NCBI RefSeq assembly: GCF_014190775.1
Contig: NZ_JACHVP010000003.1
Coordinates: 1-64,000 of the forward strand
DNA length: 64,000 bases
Direction of reading: 5' to 3'
Source of the DNA: Leifsonia aquatica
GTDB taxonomy: Bacteria > Actinomycetota > Actinomycetes > Actinomycetales > Microbacteriaceae
Shown: positions 33,070 to 41,912 of the stretch, piece by piece
Position numbering within the stretch: position 1 is the first letter of the stretch
Layout: each line of letters opens with the position of its first letter
The notes under the pieces: generated by a model
The model's input: the letters and a program-made list of their open reading frames with translations, nothing else
Told to the model about the DNA's origin: nothing
The model's database searches: none
Position numbers and translations under genes: made by a program

Positions 33070-33792
33070 TCAGGAGAAGTAGGCGCCCGGCGTCTGCCCG
33101 GTCGTGCGGTGGAACGCCGCGATGAAGGCGCTCGGCGTGCTGTAGCCGACGAGGTACGACGCCTGCGAGACGGTGCTCCCCTCTGCCAGCAGGCCGACGG
33201 CGGATTTCAGGCGCGCGTGCGTCTTCCACGTGCTGAACGGCAGTCCGGTCTCGCGCAGGAACACCCGCAGCAGTGTGCGCGAACTGGCCCCGACCTCGCG
33301 CCCGTGCTCCTCCAGCGTGCGCGGGTCGGCCGGATCGGCCAGGATGCGACGCGCGACGGCCAGCGCGCGCTCGTCGGCCGGGAGTGGCACCGTGATGGTC
33401 GAGGTCTCGGCCGGCGCGAGCACATCCAACAGCACGGCCTCCGCCCGGGCGCGCGGCTCTGGGGCGAGCGGCTGCCGCAGGTGCGCGATCAGGTGGCGGG
33501 TGAGCGGGGTCATCCGCACGGCGGTGGGGCTCTCCCAGCCGCGGGTCGTGCGTGCGGGGTCGAGGTAGATGCCCTCCATCACCGATTCGCGCAGGGCGAG
33601 CGGGGTGTGCAGCACGCCCGCCGGCACCCAGAGCGCCAGGGTGGTCGGCAGCATCCAGTACCGGTCGAGGATCTCGACGGCGAGGATGCCGTCCGGCGTC
33701 CACACGAGCTGGTGGTCGTCGTGCGCGGGTGGGGCGAACGCCTCGCCGCGTTGCATCTCGAAGCGTTCGAGCTCGATCACCCTCGTGGACAC
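33070..33792 (-). CDS. AraC-family transcriptional regulator
   Basis: 240 residues from GTG 33792, preceded by GAAAGG; ATG 33858 is an alternative without a ribosome site. A cupin sensor domain comes first (HDDHQLVWTPDGILAVEI, ALWVPAGVLHTPLALRE). The C-terminal part holds two AraC helix-turn-helix units (EEHGREVGASSRTLLRVF and TVSQASYLVGYSTPSAFIAA, ending FHRTTGQTPGAYF). The target is unknown; it lies between the two catabolic loci. Confidence 0.85.
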   Translation of the reverse strand: MSTRVIELERFEMQRGEAFAPPAHDDHQLVWTPDGILAVEILDRYWMLPTTLALWVPAGVLHTPLALRESVMEGIYLDPARTTRGWESPTAVRMTPLTRHLIAHLRQPLAPEPRARAEAVLLDVLAPAETSTITVPLPADERALAVARRILADPADPRTLEEHGREVGASSRTLLRVFLRETGLPFSTWKTHARLKSAVGLLAEGSTVSQASYLVGYSTPSAFIAAFHRTTGQTPGAYFS

Positions 33793-34120
33793 GGCGACCT
33801 TTCGGATGCGGTGACGCGCCGGGTGCGTCGATGGCGGATTCACGATATTGGTTGTCATGTACGCGAGCGACGACGAAGTGGTGATGTGAATAACGCCATG
33901 CATCCTGGGACGCCACGATGAATCTGGGCGGCGGGGAAGCTGCCGGCAAGAGAAGTGATGAGCTCGTGCCGCTGCCCGCTGCCCGCTGCCCGCTGCCGCT
34001 GCCGGAGCCTTTGAACAACCGGAAGCCGAGTCCGAGCATCGCGATCGAGGCGGCGATCTCCCGGGCGGCGGGTCCCCCGCCTGGCACGCAGGATGGGCAG
34101 CGGGCGTAATGCTTAGTGAA
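33793..34120. repeat. Intergenic region with a short tandem repeat
   Basis: Three copies of the heptamer GCTGCCC (33971-33991) are followed by two hexamers GCTGCC ending at 34003. No gene is supported. The rest of the gap holds the AraC gene's leader and the esterase gene's downstream region. The repeat could expand or contract by slippage. Confidence 0.6.
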
Positions 34121-35113
34121 CTAACTAAGTATTTGCGCCAGCATTTGCGGAGAATGCGCCCAGCTCCCGAGCGTCCGGAGGGCCGACAGATCGTCGTCGA
34201 TGCCGCCGCCTTCGTGGCCGCTGTAGCGCCACACGTCGAGTGTTTTCGGGCCGGCGTAGGCGGCATGGGCCGAGTAGACGGTGGAGGGTGGGCACACCGG
34301 GTCCATGAGGCCGACGCTAAAGAGGGCCGGCACGCGTGCCCGGCGCGCGAAGTTGACACCGTCGAAGTAGGCGAGGGTCTCCAGCGCGGCAGCATCCTGA
34401 TCGCGGTAGATGCGCAGGTAGTCGATCAGCTCGCGGTAAGGGTGGGCGTCGGTGATGCGAATCGCGCGCGGGATGTCACAAAGGAAAGGCACCCTCGCGA
34501 TCAGGCCGCAGACCCGGTCGGAGAGGCCCGTCGCGGCCAGGGCGATGCCCCCGCCCTGGCTCGTTCCGAGAGCGTAGGCGCGACTGGGGTCGACGCCCGG
34601 CAACTCGGGCAAGGTGTCGAACGCGCGGACAGCGTCGATGAAGACCCGGCGGTAGTAGTAGGTGTCGCGGTCGCGAATGCCTTTGGTGAGCATCCCGGGC
34701 ATATGGGGGGCCGAAGGCGCGGGGTCAGCGGTGTCGCTCGTCCATCCCGACCAGGACTGCCCGCGGGTGTCGAGCTCCAAATGCGCGTACCCGGCTGAGG
34801 CCCAGAGTAGGTTCTGCTCCGGGCGACCGCGGCCCTTGCCATAGCCATCGAACTCGACGACCATTGGCAGGTTTCCGTCGCGCTGTTTCGGCAGCCGCAG
34901 CCACGCGGCGACCCTGTCTCCGTCGGCGCCGGTGAAACGGAGGTCGTAGACCTCGAGCGTTTGCAGGGAACACGTGACCGGCTGGATGCTCGTGTCCAGT
35001 GACCGTGAGCGCGCTTCCGTCAGGGTCTGCGACCAGAACTCGTCGAAGTCGCCCGGGTCGGCGACCGCGGAGCGGTAGGCGACGAGCTGGTCTTCGGGGA
35101 GGTCAGCGTGCAC
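34121..35113 (-). CDS. Acetyl xylan esterase / cephalosporin-C deacetylase family
   Basis: 330 residues from GTG 35113. AXE1-type alpha/beta hydrolase: nucleophile Ser in GTSQGGGIALA, an Asp in SVGLMDPVCPPSTVY and His in RYSGHEGGG. DTRGQSWSGWTSD and YYYRRVFIDAVRA are family signatures. These intracellular esterases deacetylate small oligosaccharides. It overlaps the aldo/keto reductase gene by 11 bases. It may remove acetyl groups from sugars released by the beta-helix hydrolase at 37385. Confidence 0.9.
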   Translation of the reverse strand: MHADLPEDQLVAYRSAVADPGDFDEFWSQTLTEARSRSLDTSIQPVTCSLQTLEVYDLRFTGADGDRVAAWLRLPKQRDGNLPMVVEFDGYGKGRGRPEQNLLWASAGYAHLELDTRGQSWSGWTSDTADPAPSAPHMPGMLTKGIRDRDTYYYRRVFIDAVRAFDTLPELPGVDPSRAYALGTSQGGGIALAATGLSDRVCGLIARVPFLCDIPRAIRITDAHPYRELIDYLRIYRDQDAAALETLAYFDGVNFARRARVPALFSVGLMDPVCPPSTVYSAHAAYAGPKTLDVWRYSGHEGGGIDDDLSALRTLGSWAHSPQMLAQILS

Positions 35114-36104
35114 CGGCGTGCCCTTCGATGAGCCGTCTGAGGGCGGCGGCGCCGAGCAAGCCCTCGGCAGCCAGGTCAAGCCAGAGCGTTCGCGACGGGG
35201 GGTCATCGTGGAGGGCGTTGTCGGCACGGACCTCCTCGGGGCTCGCGGCGCCGATCGCGATTGCGCCGATGGCGGGGTGCGCGGCAGCGAAGGCCAGCGC
35301 CGCTGCTGGGAGGGTCGTACCGTGGCGCTGGCATATCGCGGCGATTGCCCTGGCCCGCGCGAGCAGCAGAGGATCGGCGCGGGCGTACTCGAAGGTCGCC
35401 GACTCGGGAGGGGTGTTCGTGGCCAGGATGCCGCTATTGAAAACGCCGACGTTGACAGCGGTGACACCTTTCGTCGCGCAGGCGGGGAGCAACCGGTCAT
35501 CGGCCGACTGGTCGAGCAGTGTGTAGCGGCCAGCGGTCATGACGAGATCGAGATCGGCGGAATCGATCAGGTGCTCGAGCGCGTCGAGGTCGCGCGTTCC
35601 GGCCCCGACTGCGCCGACGATCCCTTGATGCTGGAGGCGGCGCAGGGCGGGGACGGCCTCGCTTACTGCTCGGTCGAGGTGATCGCTCGGGTCGTGGAGG
35701 AGCACGATGTCCACCCGCTCGACCCCAAGGCGGTCCATGCTGCCCGCCAGCGTCTTTTCGACGCCCTCGGCGCTGAAGTCCCAGATCCGCCGGTGACTGG
35801 CGGGTACCTCGAAGCCTTCGTCGTCGCGCACGTCGGAAAGGGGCAGCGGCTCCAGTCGTCTCCCGACCTTGGTGCTCAGCAAGTATTCGTCGCGTGGCTT
35901 GCCGCGGAGGAAGGAACCGAGCCGCCGCTCCGAGAGCCCGAGCCCGTAGTGTGGAGCCGTGTCGAACCAGCGCACGCCTGCGGCCCAAGCTGCTTCGAGC
36001 GTTGCCTCCGCATCCTCGTCCGACATCGCGCGGAAGAGATTGCCGAGGGGGGCGCAGCCGAGGCCGAACGGCCCGGCGCCGAGCGCTGTCAGCGGACGGG
36101 CCAC
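35103..36104 (-). CDS. Aldo/keto reductase, L-fucose dehydrogenase type
   Basis: 333 residues from GTG 36104, overlapping the mutarotase gene. TIM-barrel AKR: the catalytic Asp and Tyr are in RWFDTAPHYGLGLSERRLG, the Lys in LLSTKVGRRL and the His in DIVLLHDPSDH. This subgroup (D-threo-aldose or L-fucose 1-dehydrogenase) oxidises the anomeric carbon to a lactone. In this locus it would carry out the first oxidation of L-fucose or a relative. Specificity is inferred from context. Confidence 0.87.
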   Translation of the reverse strand: MARPLTALGAGPFGLGCAPLGNLFRAMSDEDAEATLEAAWAAGVRWFDTAPHYGLGLSERRLGSFLRGKPRDEYLLSTKVGRRLEPLPLSDVRDDEGFEVPASHRRIWDFSAEGVEKTLAGSMDRLGVERVDIVLLHDPSDHLDRAVSEAVPALRRLQHQGIVGAVGAGTRDLDALEHLIDSADLDLVMTAGRYTLLDQSADDRLLPACATKGVTAVNVGVFNSGILATNTPPESATFEYARADPLLLARARAIAAICQRHGTTLPAAALAFAAAHPAIGAIAIGAASPEEVRADNALHDDPPSRTLWLDLAAEGLLGAAALRRLIEGHAGAR

Positions 36105-36433
36105 GAGAAGTCCCAAATGAGCGCGCCAGCCTGCTCCGGCGCGGTCGGCTCCTCGCCTGCGATCAGGTAAGGGGCAACCTGGCGCTGCCAAGCAACATTC
36201 ACGGGATGCAGGTCAAGGCGCTCCTTCAGCGCCGTGCGATCGGCGACGACACGGTGGGTGAGGACATCGCACCGCACGAAGATCTGCCAGGAGACGACGC
36301 CACTCTCGCCCATCACCTGGTGGACCTGGGCCGGGATGGCGCGATGGAAACGTTCGTAGGGCGCCGCCATTCCGGGAGCGAGTCGCGTGCGGAACTCGAA
36401 CGACTCCGTCGCTCCAGCTGTCTCCGTTGTCAT
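36089..36433 (-). CDS. L-rhamnose/L-fucose mutarotase-like protein (RhaM family)
   Basis: 114 residues from ATG 36433. The fold signature is FRTRLAPGMAAPYERFHRAI with VHQVMGESGVVSWQIFVRCD, typical of RhaM-type mutarotases that exchange alpha and beta anomers of 6-deoxy-hexoses. It is first in the minus-strand operon and feeds the anomer used by the dehydrogenase that follows. It is divergent from the GntR regulator. Confidence 0.82.
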   Translation of the reverse strand: MTTETAGATESFEFRTRLAPGMAAPYERFHRAIPAQVHQVMGESGVVSWQIFVRCDVLTHRVVADRTALKERLDLHPVNVAWQRQVAPYLIAGEEPTAPEQAGALIWDFSWPVR

Positions 36434-36517
36434 GCGAGTCACTCTACAAGAATCAGATCTATTCACTCAAACCGGGGCGAAACGGCCATTCTCCGCGCAG
36501 TCTTGCCGAATAGATTG

Positions 36518-36533
36518 CATCTATCTAGAGATG
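36518..36533. promoter_or_regulatory. Candidate GntR operator in the divergent gap
   Basis: CATCT-N6-AGATG is an inverted repeat in the 151-base gap between the mutarotase and GntR genes, in an AT-rich stretch suitable for promoters on both strands. Assigned to the adjacent GntR protein by position. Confidence 0.45.
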
Positions 36534-36584
36534 TGTCATACTTATCCGGAAGTTACCGCTGATCATCGACCAAAGGAGGCTGAG

Positions 36585-37355
36585 GTGAACAGCAGCGCAC
36601 GCCGCTCAGAGCAGGGCCAGGAGAGCGGCGATGGGCGTTACCGTCCGGGCTACGAGCTCGTCGCGGAGCAGCTGCTGCAGTACATCGCGGAGCAGAACCT
36701 CCGCCCGGGCGACCGGCTGCCCACCGAGCAGGGCCTCGCCGAGATCCTCGATGCGACCCGCAATGTGACGCGCGAGGCGGTGAAGGTGCTCGCGGCCATC
36801 GGCCGGCTGAGCGTCCGCAAGGGCGCCGGTATCTTCGTTGCGGCCCCGGCCACGAACTTCGGAGCCGACGAGCTCGAGCACTTCCAGCCCACCGACATGG
36901 AGCAGGTGCTGATGCTCCTCGACTACCGGCGGCTGATCGAGTCGGAGACGGCACGCCGCGCCGCGACACTGGCGACCCCGGTGCAGGTGCGGGCGATCCG
37001 CGAGGCCGCGGAAGAGTCCGCCATCGCCGGCGCCTCGGACGCGGCAGAAGCATTCGCCGACGCCGACGCGATCTTCCACCGCGCCGTGGCGATCGCCTCC
37101 CAGAACGTCTTCCTCCAGGCGAGCGTTAGCAACGTCCGCCGCTACATCGCCCAAAGCGATGTGTTGCTCTTCCACGGCGATGCGCCGGGCTCCCTCAAGG
37201 TCGCCGGCGACCAGCACGTGGCGATCGCGGAGGCGGTCGCGAACGGCGACATGGACAGAGCGGTCGACCTCATGGTCGAGCACATCGACACGACCCAGCA
37301 CCAGTTCGAGCGGAAGATCCGCGACAGGATCTTCACCGCCAACAACCCCACATAA
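36585..37355 (+). CDS. GntR/FadR-family transcriptional regulator
   Basis: 256 residues from GTG 36585, strongly supported by AAAGGAGG just upstream. N-terminal GntR winged helix (AEQNLRPGDRLPTEQGLAEI, then NVTREAVKVLAAIGRLSVRK) and a C-terminal all-helical FCD sensor (RRLIESETARRAA, FHRAVAIASQN, EHIDTTQHQFE). FCD regulators often sense sugar acids. It likely controls both divergent operons of this 6-deoxy-sugar locus, with the lactone or fuconate as inducer (inference). Confidence 0.88.
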   Translation: MNSSARRSEQGQESGDGRYRPGYELVAEQLLQYIAEQNLRPGDRLPTEQGLAEILDATRNVTREAVKVLAAIGRLSVRKGAGIFVAAPATNFGADELEHFQPTDMEQVLMLLDYRRLIESETARRAATLATPVQVRAIREAAEESAIAGASDAAEAFADADAIFHRAVAIASQNVFLQASVSNVRRYIAQSDVLLFHGDAPGSLKVAGDQHVAIAEAVANGDMDRAVDLMVEHIDTTQHQFERKIRDRIFTANNPT

Positions 37356-37384
37356 CCGGCCCCTCTCAAGAGAAGGAAATTCCG

Positions 37385-40300
37385 ATGTCGAAGTTTCCGC
37401 GGTACCCCCATGCCAAAAACAGGCCAGGCTTTCGTGCCCGCACTGTCACGGCGACCGCCGTCGCACTGCTGACCGGCGCAGCGCTGGCCCTCGTCCCGGT
37501 GTCCGCACAGGCGGCGCCCGCGGCCGCAGTGGCTCACGCCTCCCTCAAGCTGCCGCCCGTCTCGATCTACGTCGCTCCGACGGGCAACGGTGTCCAGCTC
37601 GGCACCAAGGCGCACCCGTTCCGCTCGCTGGAGGCCGCGCGCACCGCTGCGCGCCTGATCAACGCGCCGGGGCTCACCGATGTGAACGTCGTGCTTGCCG
37701 ACGGCACGTACAAGATCGACAAAACCTTCGCCCTGAACAGCACCGACTCGGGCCGCGGCGGTCACACTGTCACCTACGAGGCGGCGCCCGGAGCGCACCC
37801 TGTGATCAGCGGCGGCAAGGACATCACCGGCTGGAAGCTCTCCGACGCCACGCACGGCATCTATAAGGTGCACGTCGGGAACATCGACACCCGCCAACTC
37901 TACGTGGACGGCGAACTCGAGACGCGTGCCCGCGGTGGCAACAACCCGCCCGGGTTCTCGAAGACCGCCACCGGCTACACAATCACGGACACCAGCCTGG
38001 ACGCGCTGAAGAACCAGAGCGCCATCGAGGTGGTCAGCAAGTGGGGCTGGATGGAGTACCGATGCCCGGTGCAGTCGATCGTGGGCACCGCGGTGACGAT
38101 GCAGCAGCCGTGCTGGCACAACGCCAACCTGCACGAGGGCCAGGAGATCCAGAACCCGACCTGGCTGGAGAACGCGTACGAGTTCCTCGACACCCCGGGT
38201 GAGTGGTACCTCGACAACACCGCGGGCGACCTCTACTACATGCCCAAGCAGGGTCAAGACCTGAGCAAGGCGACCGTCACCGTTCCGATGGTCCAGGACC
38301 TCGTCGACCTGAACGGCACGATCGACAAGCCGGTCTCCAACGTCGCCTTCCAGGGCATCACCTTCTCGTACTCGACATGGCTCGCACCGAGCTCGGCCGA
38401 CGGCATGGTCGAGGGCCAGGCCGGATTCCGGATCACCGGGTCCAACTACCCGACCTTCGACTCCTCGCGCCTCTACTGGCAGAAGACGCCCGGAGCGGTC
38501 AACGTCAGCTACGGGCACAACATCTCGTTCACGGGGAACCGCTTCACCAAGCTCGGCGCCGTTGGCCTGAACCTCAACACCGGCACGCAGGGCACGAACA
38601 TCGTCGGGAACGTCTTCACCGACGTGGCCGCCACGGGCATCCAGATCGGCGGGGTCGAGGTCATCGACCACCATCCGACCGACCTGCGCTCGGTCACCAA
38701 GAACACGCTCGTGAGCAACAACGTCGTCACGAACGTCGCGACCGGCTACAACGGCTCGCTCGGTATTCTGGCCGGTTATACCGACAGCACCACCATCGAG
38801 CACAACCGCGTATACAACCTCCCGTACAGCGGCATTTCGGTCGGGTGGGGCTGGGGGCTCACCGACAAGGGCGGCGACAGCAACTACCCTGGCAACTCGG
38901 GCGTCCCGGTCTACGACACCCCGACCACGAGCCGCAAGACGATCGTGCGGGACAACTCCATCAGCGACATCATGAAGTCCCAGGCCGACGGCGGTGCGAT
39001 CTACACGCTGAGCGCGAGCCCCGACAGCGAGGTCTCCGGCAACCTGATCACCGACGTGCCCGAGCCCGCCTACGGCGCGATCTACCAGGACGAGGGCAGC
39101 CGCTACTGGCACACGACCAACAACGCATTCTGCAACATCGCCTACCAGTGGCTCCTGCTGAACCACGGCATGGACATCATCGCCGACCGTAACTTTACGA
39201 CCAAGCCGCAGTACAGTGCGCAGTTCAACAGCACCAACGACACGATCACGAACAACGTGACCGTCGACAGCTGCGCCCAGCTGCCCGCCAGCATCGTGGA
39301 CAACGCCGGTCTCCAGCCCGCCTACCGCGGCCTCGACCCCCAGCCCGCGCCGACGGACACCACGGCGCCCACCGCGCCGGGAGCCCCGACGGGGGCGGCC
39401 AACTTCCCAAGCGTCGCCGAGCTCAGCTGGCCAGCGGCGACCGACGACACCGGCGTGACCGGCTACTCGGTCTTCGCCAACGGCACGCTGGTCTCAGCTA
39501 CCGGCGGCACCTCGGCGCGCATAACTGGCCTGACCGCGGGCGCTGCCTACAAGTTCACGGTCACGGCACGGGATGCCGCCGGCAACGAGTCGAAGCCGAG
39601 CCCGGCCTTCACCCTCACTACACCGAGCGGCAGCGACCTCGCCGTCGGAAAGCCCGTCACCGCATCCAGCGACTCGGAGACGAACTACCCGAAGAACGCC
39701 GTCGACGGGGACCTGTCGACCCGATGGGCGCAGGGCCTCGGGCTACCGGACCCCTCTTGGATCCAGGTTGACCTCGGCAAGAGCTATGACATCTCGGGCG
39801 TGATCACCACCTTCGAAAAGGCCAGCGGTTACAAGTACAAGATTGAGGCGTCGAACGACGAGCTGACCTGGCGGACGATCGAGGACCACACCGGCACGAA
39901 CACGACGGCGGCGACGAACTACACGGAGCCGGCATCCCCTGTCGCCGGCCGGTTCGTCCGGCTGACGATCACCGGCACGAGCGGCAACGGCGGCTCAATC
40001 TATGAGCTCGAGGTTTACGGTGCACCGGCGCCGAGCGGGGACACGACACCGCCGAGCACACCAGCCGCGCCGACCGCCTCGGTGCAGCTGCCAACCTTGC
40101 TCGACCTATCATGGCCGGCCTCCACCGACGACACCGGAGTCACCGGTTACGCGGTGTACGACGGAACCACGCAGATCGCCCTCACCACCGCGACCACCCT
40201 GCGCGTCGGCGGTCTGACCCCCGGCTCGTCGCACAGTTACACCGTCGTCGCCCGGGATGCCTCAGGCAACCAGTCCGCTCAGAGCTCCGCGGCAGCCGTC

Positions 40301-40714
40301 ACACTGCCGGCCGATAGCGACCTCGCGAAAGGTAAGCCGGTCACGGTGTCCTCGTTCTCGGAGCCCAACCTCCCCGAGCTCGCGGTCGACGGCGACCTCT
40401 CCACACGGTGGGCGCAGGGCCTCGGACTGCCCGATCCGTCCTGGATCCAAGTCGACCTCGGCGCGGTGACGAGCATCAAGAGCGCCGTGACCACATTCGA
40501 ACTGCCGAGCGGATACCAGTACCTCCTCGAATACTCGACCGACGGCACGAACTGGTCGACGCTCGAGGACCACCGCGCTGCGCGCACCACCGACCGGACG
40601 AACTACTCGTTCCTCGCCCAACCTGTGGACGCCCGCTATGTGCGCCTCACCGTCACCGGTTCCAGTGGGAACGGCGGCAGCATCTACGAACTCCAGGTCT
40701 ACGGCGGCTTCTAA
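37385..40714 (+). CDS. Secreted beta-helix glycoside hydrolase-like protein (GH141-like) with FN3 and F5/8C modules
   Basis: 1109 residues. A signal peptide ends near residue 44 (VSAQAAPA). Residues 60-640 form a right-handed parallel beta-helix with repeated N-x-V/I-x-x-N turns (NRFTKLGAVGLNLNTG, NNVVTNVATGY); the start (YVAPTGNG, HPFRSLEAARTAAR) is typical of the GH141-type alpha-L-fucosidase/xylanase group. Two copies of an FN3 domain plus an F5/8 type C carbohydrate-binding domain follow (about 655-880 and 885-1109). The protein should cut plant cell-wall polysaccharide outside the cell. It is first after the regulator; AAGGA precedes the start. Confidence 0.82.
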   Translation: MSKFPRYPHAKNRPGFRARTVTATAVALLTGAALALVPVSAQAAPAAAVAHASLKLPPVSIYVAPTGNGVQLGTKAHPFRSLEAARTAARLINAPGLTDVNVVLADGTYKIDKTFALNSTDSGRGGHTVTYEAAPGAHPVISGGKDITGWKLSDATHGIYKVHVGNIDTRQLYVDGELETRARGGNNPPGFSKTATGYTITDTSLDALKNQSAIEVVSKWGWMEYRCPVQSIVGTAVTMQQPCWHNANLHEGQEIQNPTWLENAYEFLDTPGEWYLDNTAGDLYYMPKQGQDLSKATVTVPMVQDLVDLNGTIDKPVSNVAFQGITFSYSTWLAPSSADGMVEGQAGFRITGSNYPTFDSSRLYWQKTPGAVNVSYGHNISFTGNRFTKLGAVGLNLNTGTQGTNIVGNVFTDVAATGIQIGGVEVIDHHPTDLRSVTKNTLVSNNVVTNVATGYNGSLGILAGYTDSTTIEHNRVYNLPYSGISVGWGWGLTDKGGDSNYPGNSGVPVYDTPTTSRKTIVRDNSISDIMKSQADGGAIYTLSASPDSEVSGNLITDVPEPAYGAIYQDEGSRYWHTTNNAFCNIAYQWLLLNHGMDIIADRNFTTKPQYSAQFNSTNDTITNNVTVDSCAQLPASIVDNAGLQPAYRGLDPQPAPTDTTAPTAPGAPTGAANFPSVAELSWPAATDDTGVTGYSVFANGTLVSATGGTSARITGLTAGAAYKFTVTARDAAGNESKPSPAFTLTTPSGSDLAVGKPVTASSDSETNYPKNAVDGDLSTRWAQGLGLPDPSWIQVDLGKSYDISGVITTFEKASGYKYKIEASNDELTWRTIEDHTGTNTTAATNYTEPASPVAGRFVRLTITGTSGNGGSIYELEVYGAPAPSGDTTPPSTPAAPTASVQLPTLLDLSWPASTDDTGVTGYAVYDGTTQIALTTATTLRVGGLTPGSSHSYTVVARDASGNQSAQSSAAAVTLPADSDLAKGKPVTVSSFSEPNLPELAVDGDLSTRWAQGLGLPDPSWIQVDLGAVTSIKSAVTTFELPSGYQYLLEYSTDGTNWSTLEDHRAARTTDRTNYSFLAQPVDARYVRLTVTGSSGNGGSIYELQVYGGF

Positions 40715-40761
40715 GCCGCAGCAGACCACCGATCCGAAATCACCGAACGAAGAAAGCAGTC

Positions 40762-41859
40762 ATGAAGATCACGCACGTCGAATCCATCCGGGTTCATGTC
40801 CCCGCCGCCAACCCCCCGTTCAAATGGCGGGATGGCCTGGCCGGGAGTGCCCCCGCGGGCGACGGCGCTGTGCTGCGGATCGGGACGGACGAAGGCGCAG
40901 AAGGTATCGCGTTCTTCGCCCGCCCCGGCGCGGCGGTGATGCTCGATGACTTGGTTGAGCGTGTGTTCCGTCCGGAACTGGTCGGCCAGGACCCTCTGCA
41001 GCGGGAATGGCTTTGGCATCGGATCTGGGAGTTGGACCGAATCCACGAGTTGCCGCTGCCGACGCTTGGTCTGGTCGACACCGCGCTATGGGATCTGGCG
41101 GGCCGGATGCAGGGTCTGCCGACGTGGAAGGTGCTCGGCGGCTACCGAACGAGCCTGCCCGCGTATGCATCCACATCCACTTTTGCCAGCGTTGAAGAGT
41201 TCCTCGACGTGGCCGACCAGTGTCTCGCCCTCGGCTACCAGGGCATCAAACTGCATGCCTGGGGGGATGCGCGTCGAGACGCGAAACTTGCCATCGCGCT
41301 CCGCGATCACGTCGGCGACGATGTCCCGCTGATGTACGACGGCTCGGCAGGGTTCGATCTGCCAGACGCGATCCACGTCGGACGTGCGCTCGCTGACGCA
41401 GGCTACCTCTGGTACGAGGAACCGATGCGCGAGTTCAGCATCACCGCGTACGCCGGGCTCGCGAAGGCGGTCGACGTGCCCCTCCTTGTGGCGGAGACGT
41501 CCGACGGCGCGCACATGAACTCCGCCGACTTCATCGCCGCGGGCGCCGCGACCTTCGGGGTGCGGGCGAGCACGAACCTCCGCGGGGGTATTACGGGAGC
41601 CATGCGTACCGCCCACCTAGCAGACGCCTTCCGGCTCCGAGCGGAGGTCCACGGCTCGGACCTCCCGACCCACCATCTGTGCATGGCGATTCCCAACACG
41701 ACTTACTACGAATCTCTTGTCACGGCGACAACGGTCGTCCGCGAAAAGTACGTCGATGAGAACGGCCTTCTCCACGCACCCACCGAGCCCGGCATCGCAC
41801 TACCTGCCGGTCTCGACTACCCGGCGGCCCTTCACCCGTTCATCGGAACGGCCGCCTGA
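40762..41859 (+). CDS. Enolase-superfamily sugar-acid dehydratase (mandelate racemase type)
   Basis: 365 residues from ATG 40762; the longer upstream frame overlaps the hydrolase gene. N-terminal capping domain, then a barrel with KLH (GIKLHAWGDARRD), metal ligands Asp (LMYDGSAGF), Glu (LWYEEPM) and Glu (LVAETSDG), and a late His (EVHGSDLPTHH). The KxH motif is that of acid-sugar dehydratases such as rhamnonate dehydratase. Here L-fuconate or a similar 6-deoxy aldonate would lose water to give the 2-keto-3-deoxy acid. Confidence 0.85.
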   Translation: MKITHVESIRVHVPAANPPFKWRDGLAGSAPAGDGAVLRIGTDEGAEGIAFFARPGAAVMLDDLVERVFRPELVGQDPLQREWLWHRIWELDRIHELPLPTLGLVDTALWDLAGRMQGLPTWKVLGGYRTSLPAYASTSTFASVEEFLDVADQCLALGYQGIKLHAWGDARRDAKLAIALRDHVGDDVPLMYDGSAGFDLPDAIHVGRALADAGYLWYEEPMREFSITAYAGLAKAVDVPLLVAETSDGAHMNSADFIAAGAATFGVRASTNLRGGITGAMRTAHLADAFRLRAEVHGSDLPTHHLCMAIPNTTYYESLVTATTVVREKYVDENGLLHAPTEPGIALPAGLDYPAALHPFIGTAA

Positions 41860-41912
41860 GTCCGCACCGCAATGAAACCCAACCCAACCCCAGCATCAAG
41901 AAAGGCAAGACA

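Noticed and set aside
33918-34109. Plus-strand 63-codon frame over the heptamer repeat
   Set aside because: Low-complexity product caused by the GCTGCCC repeat; no start signal.
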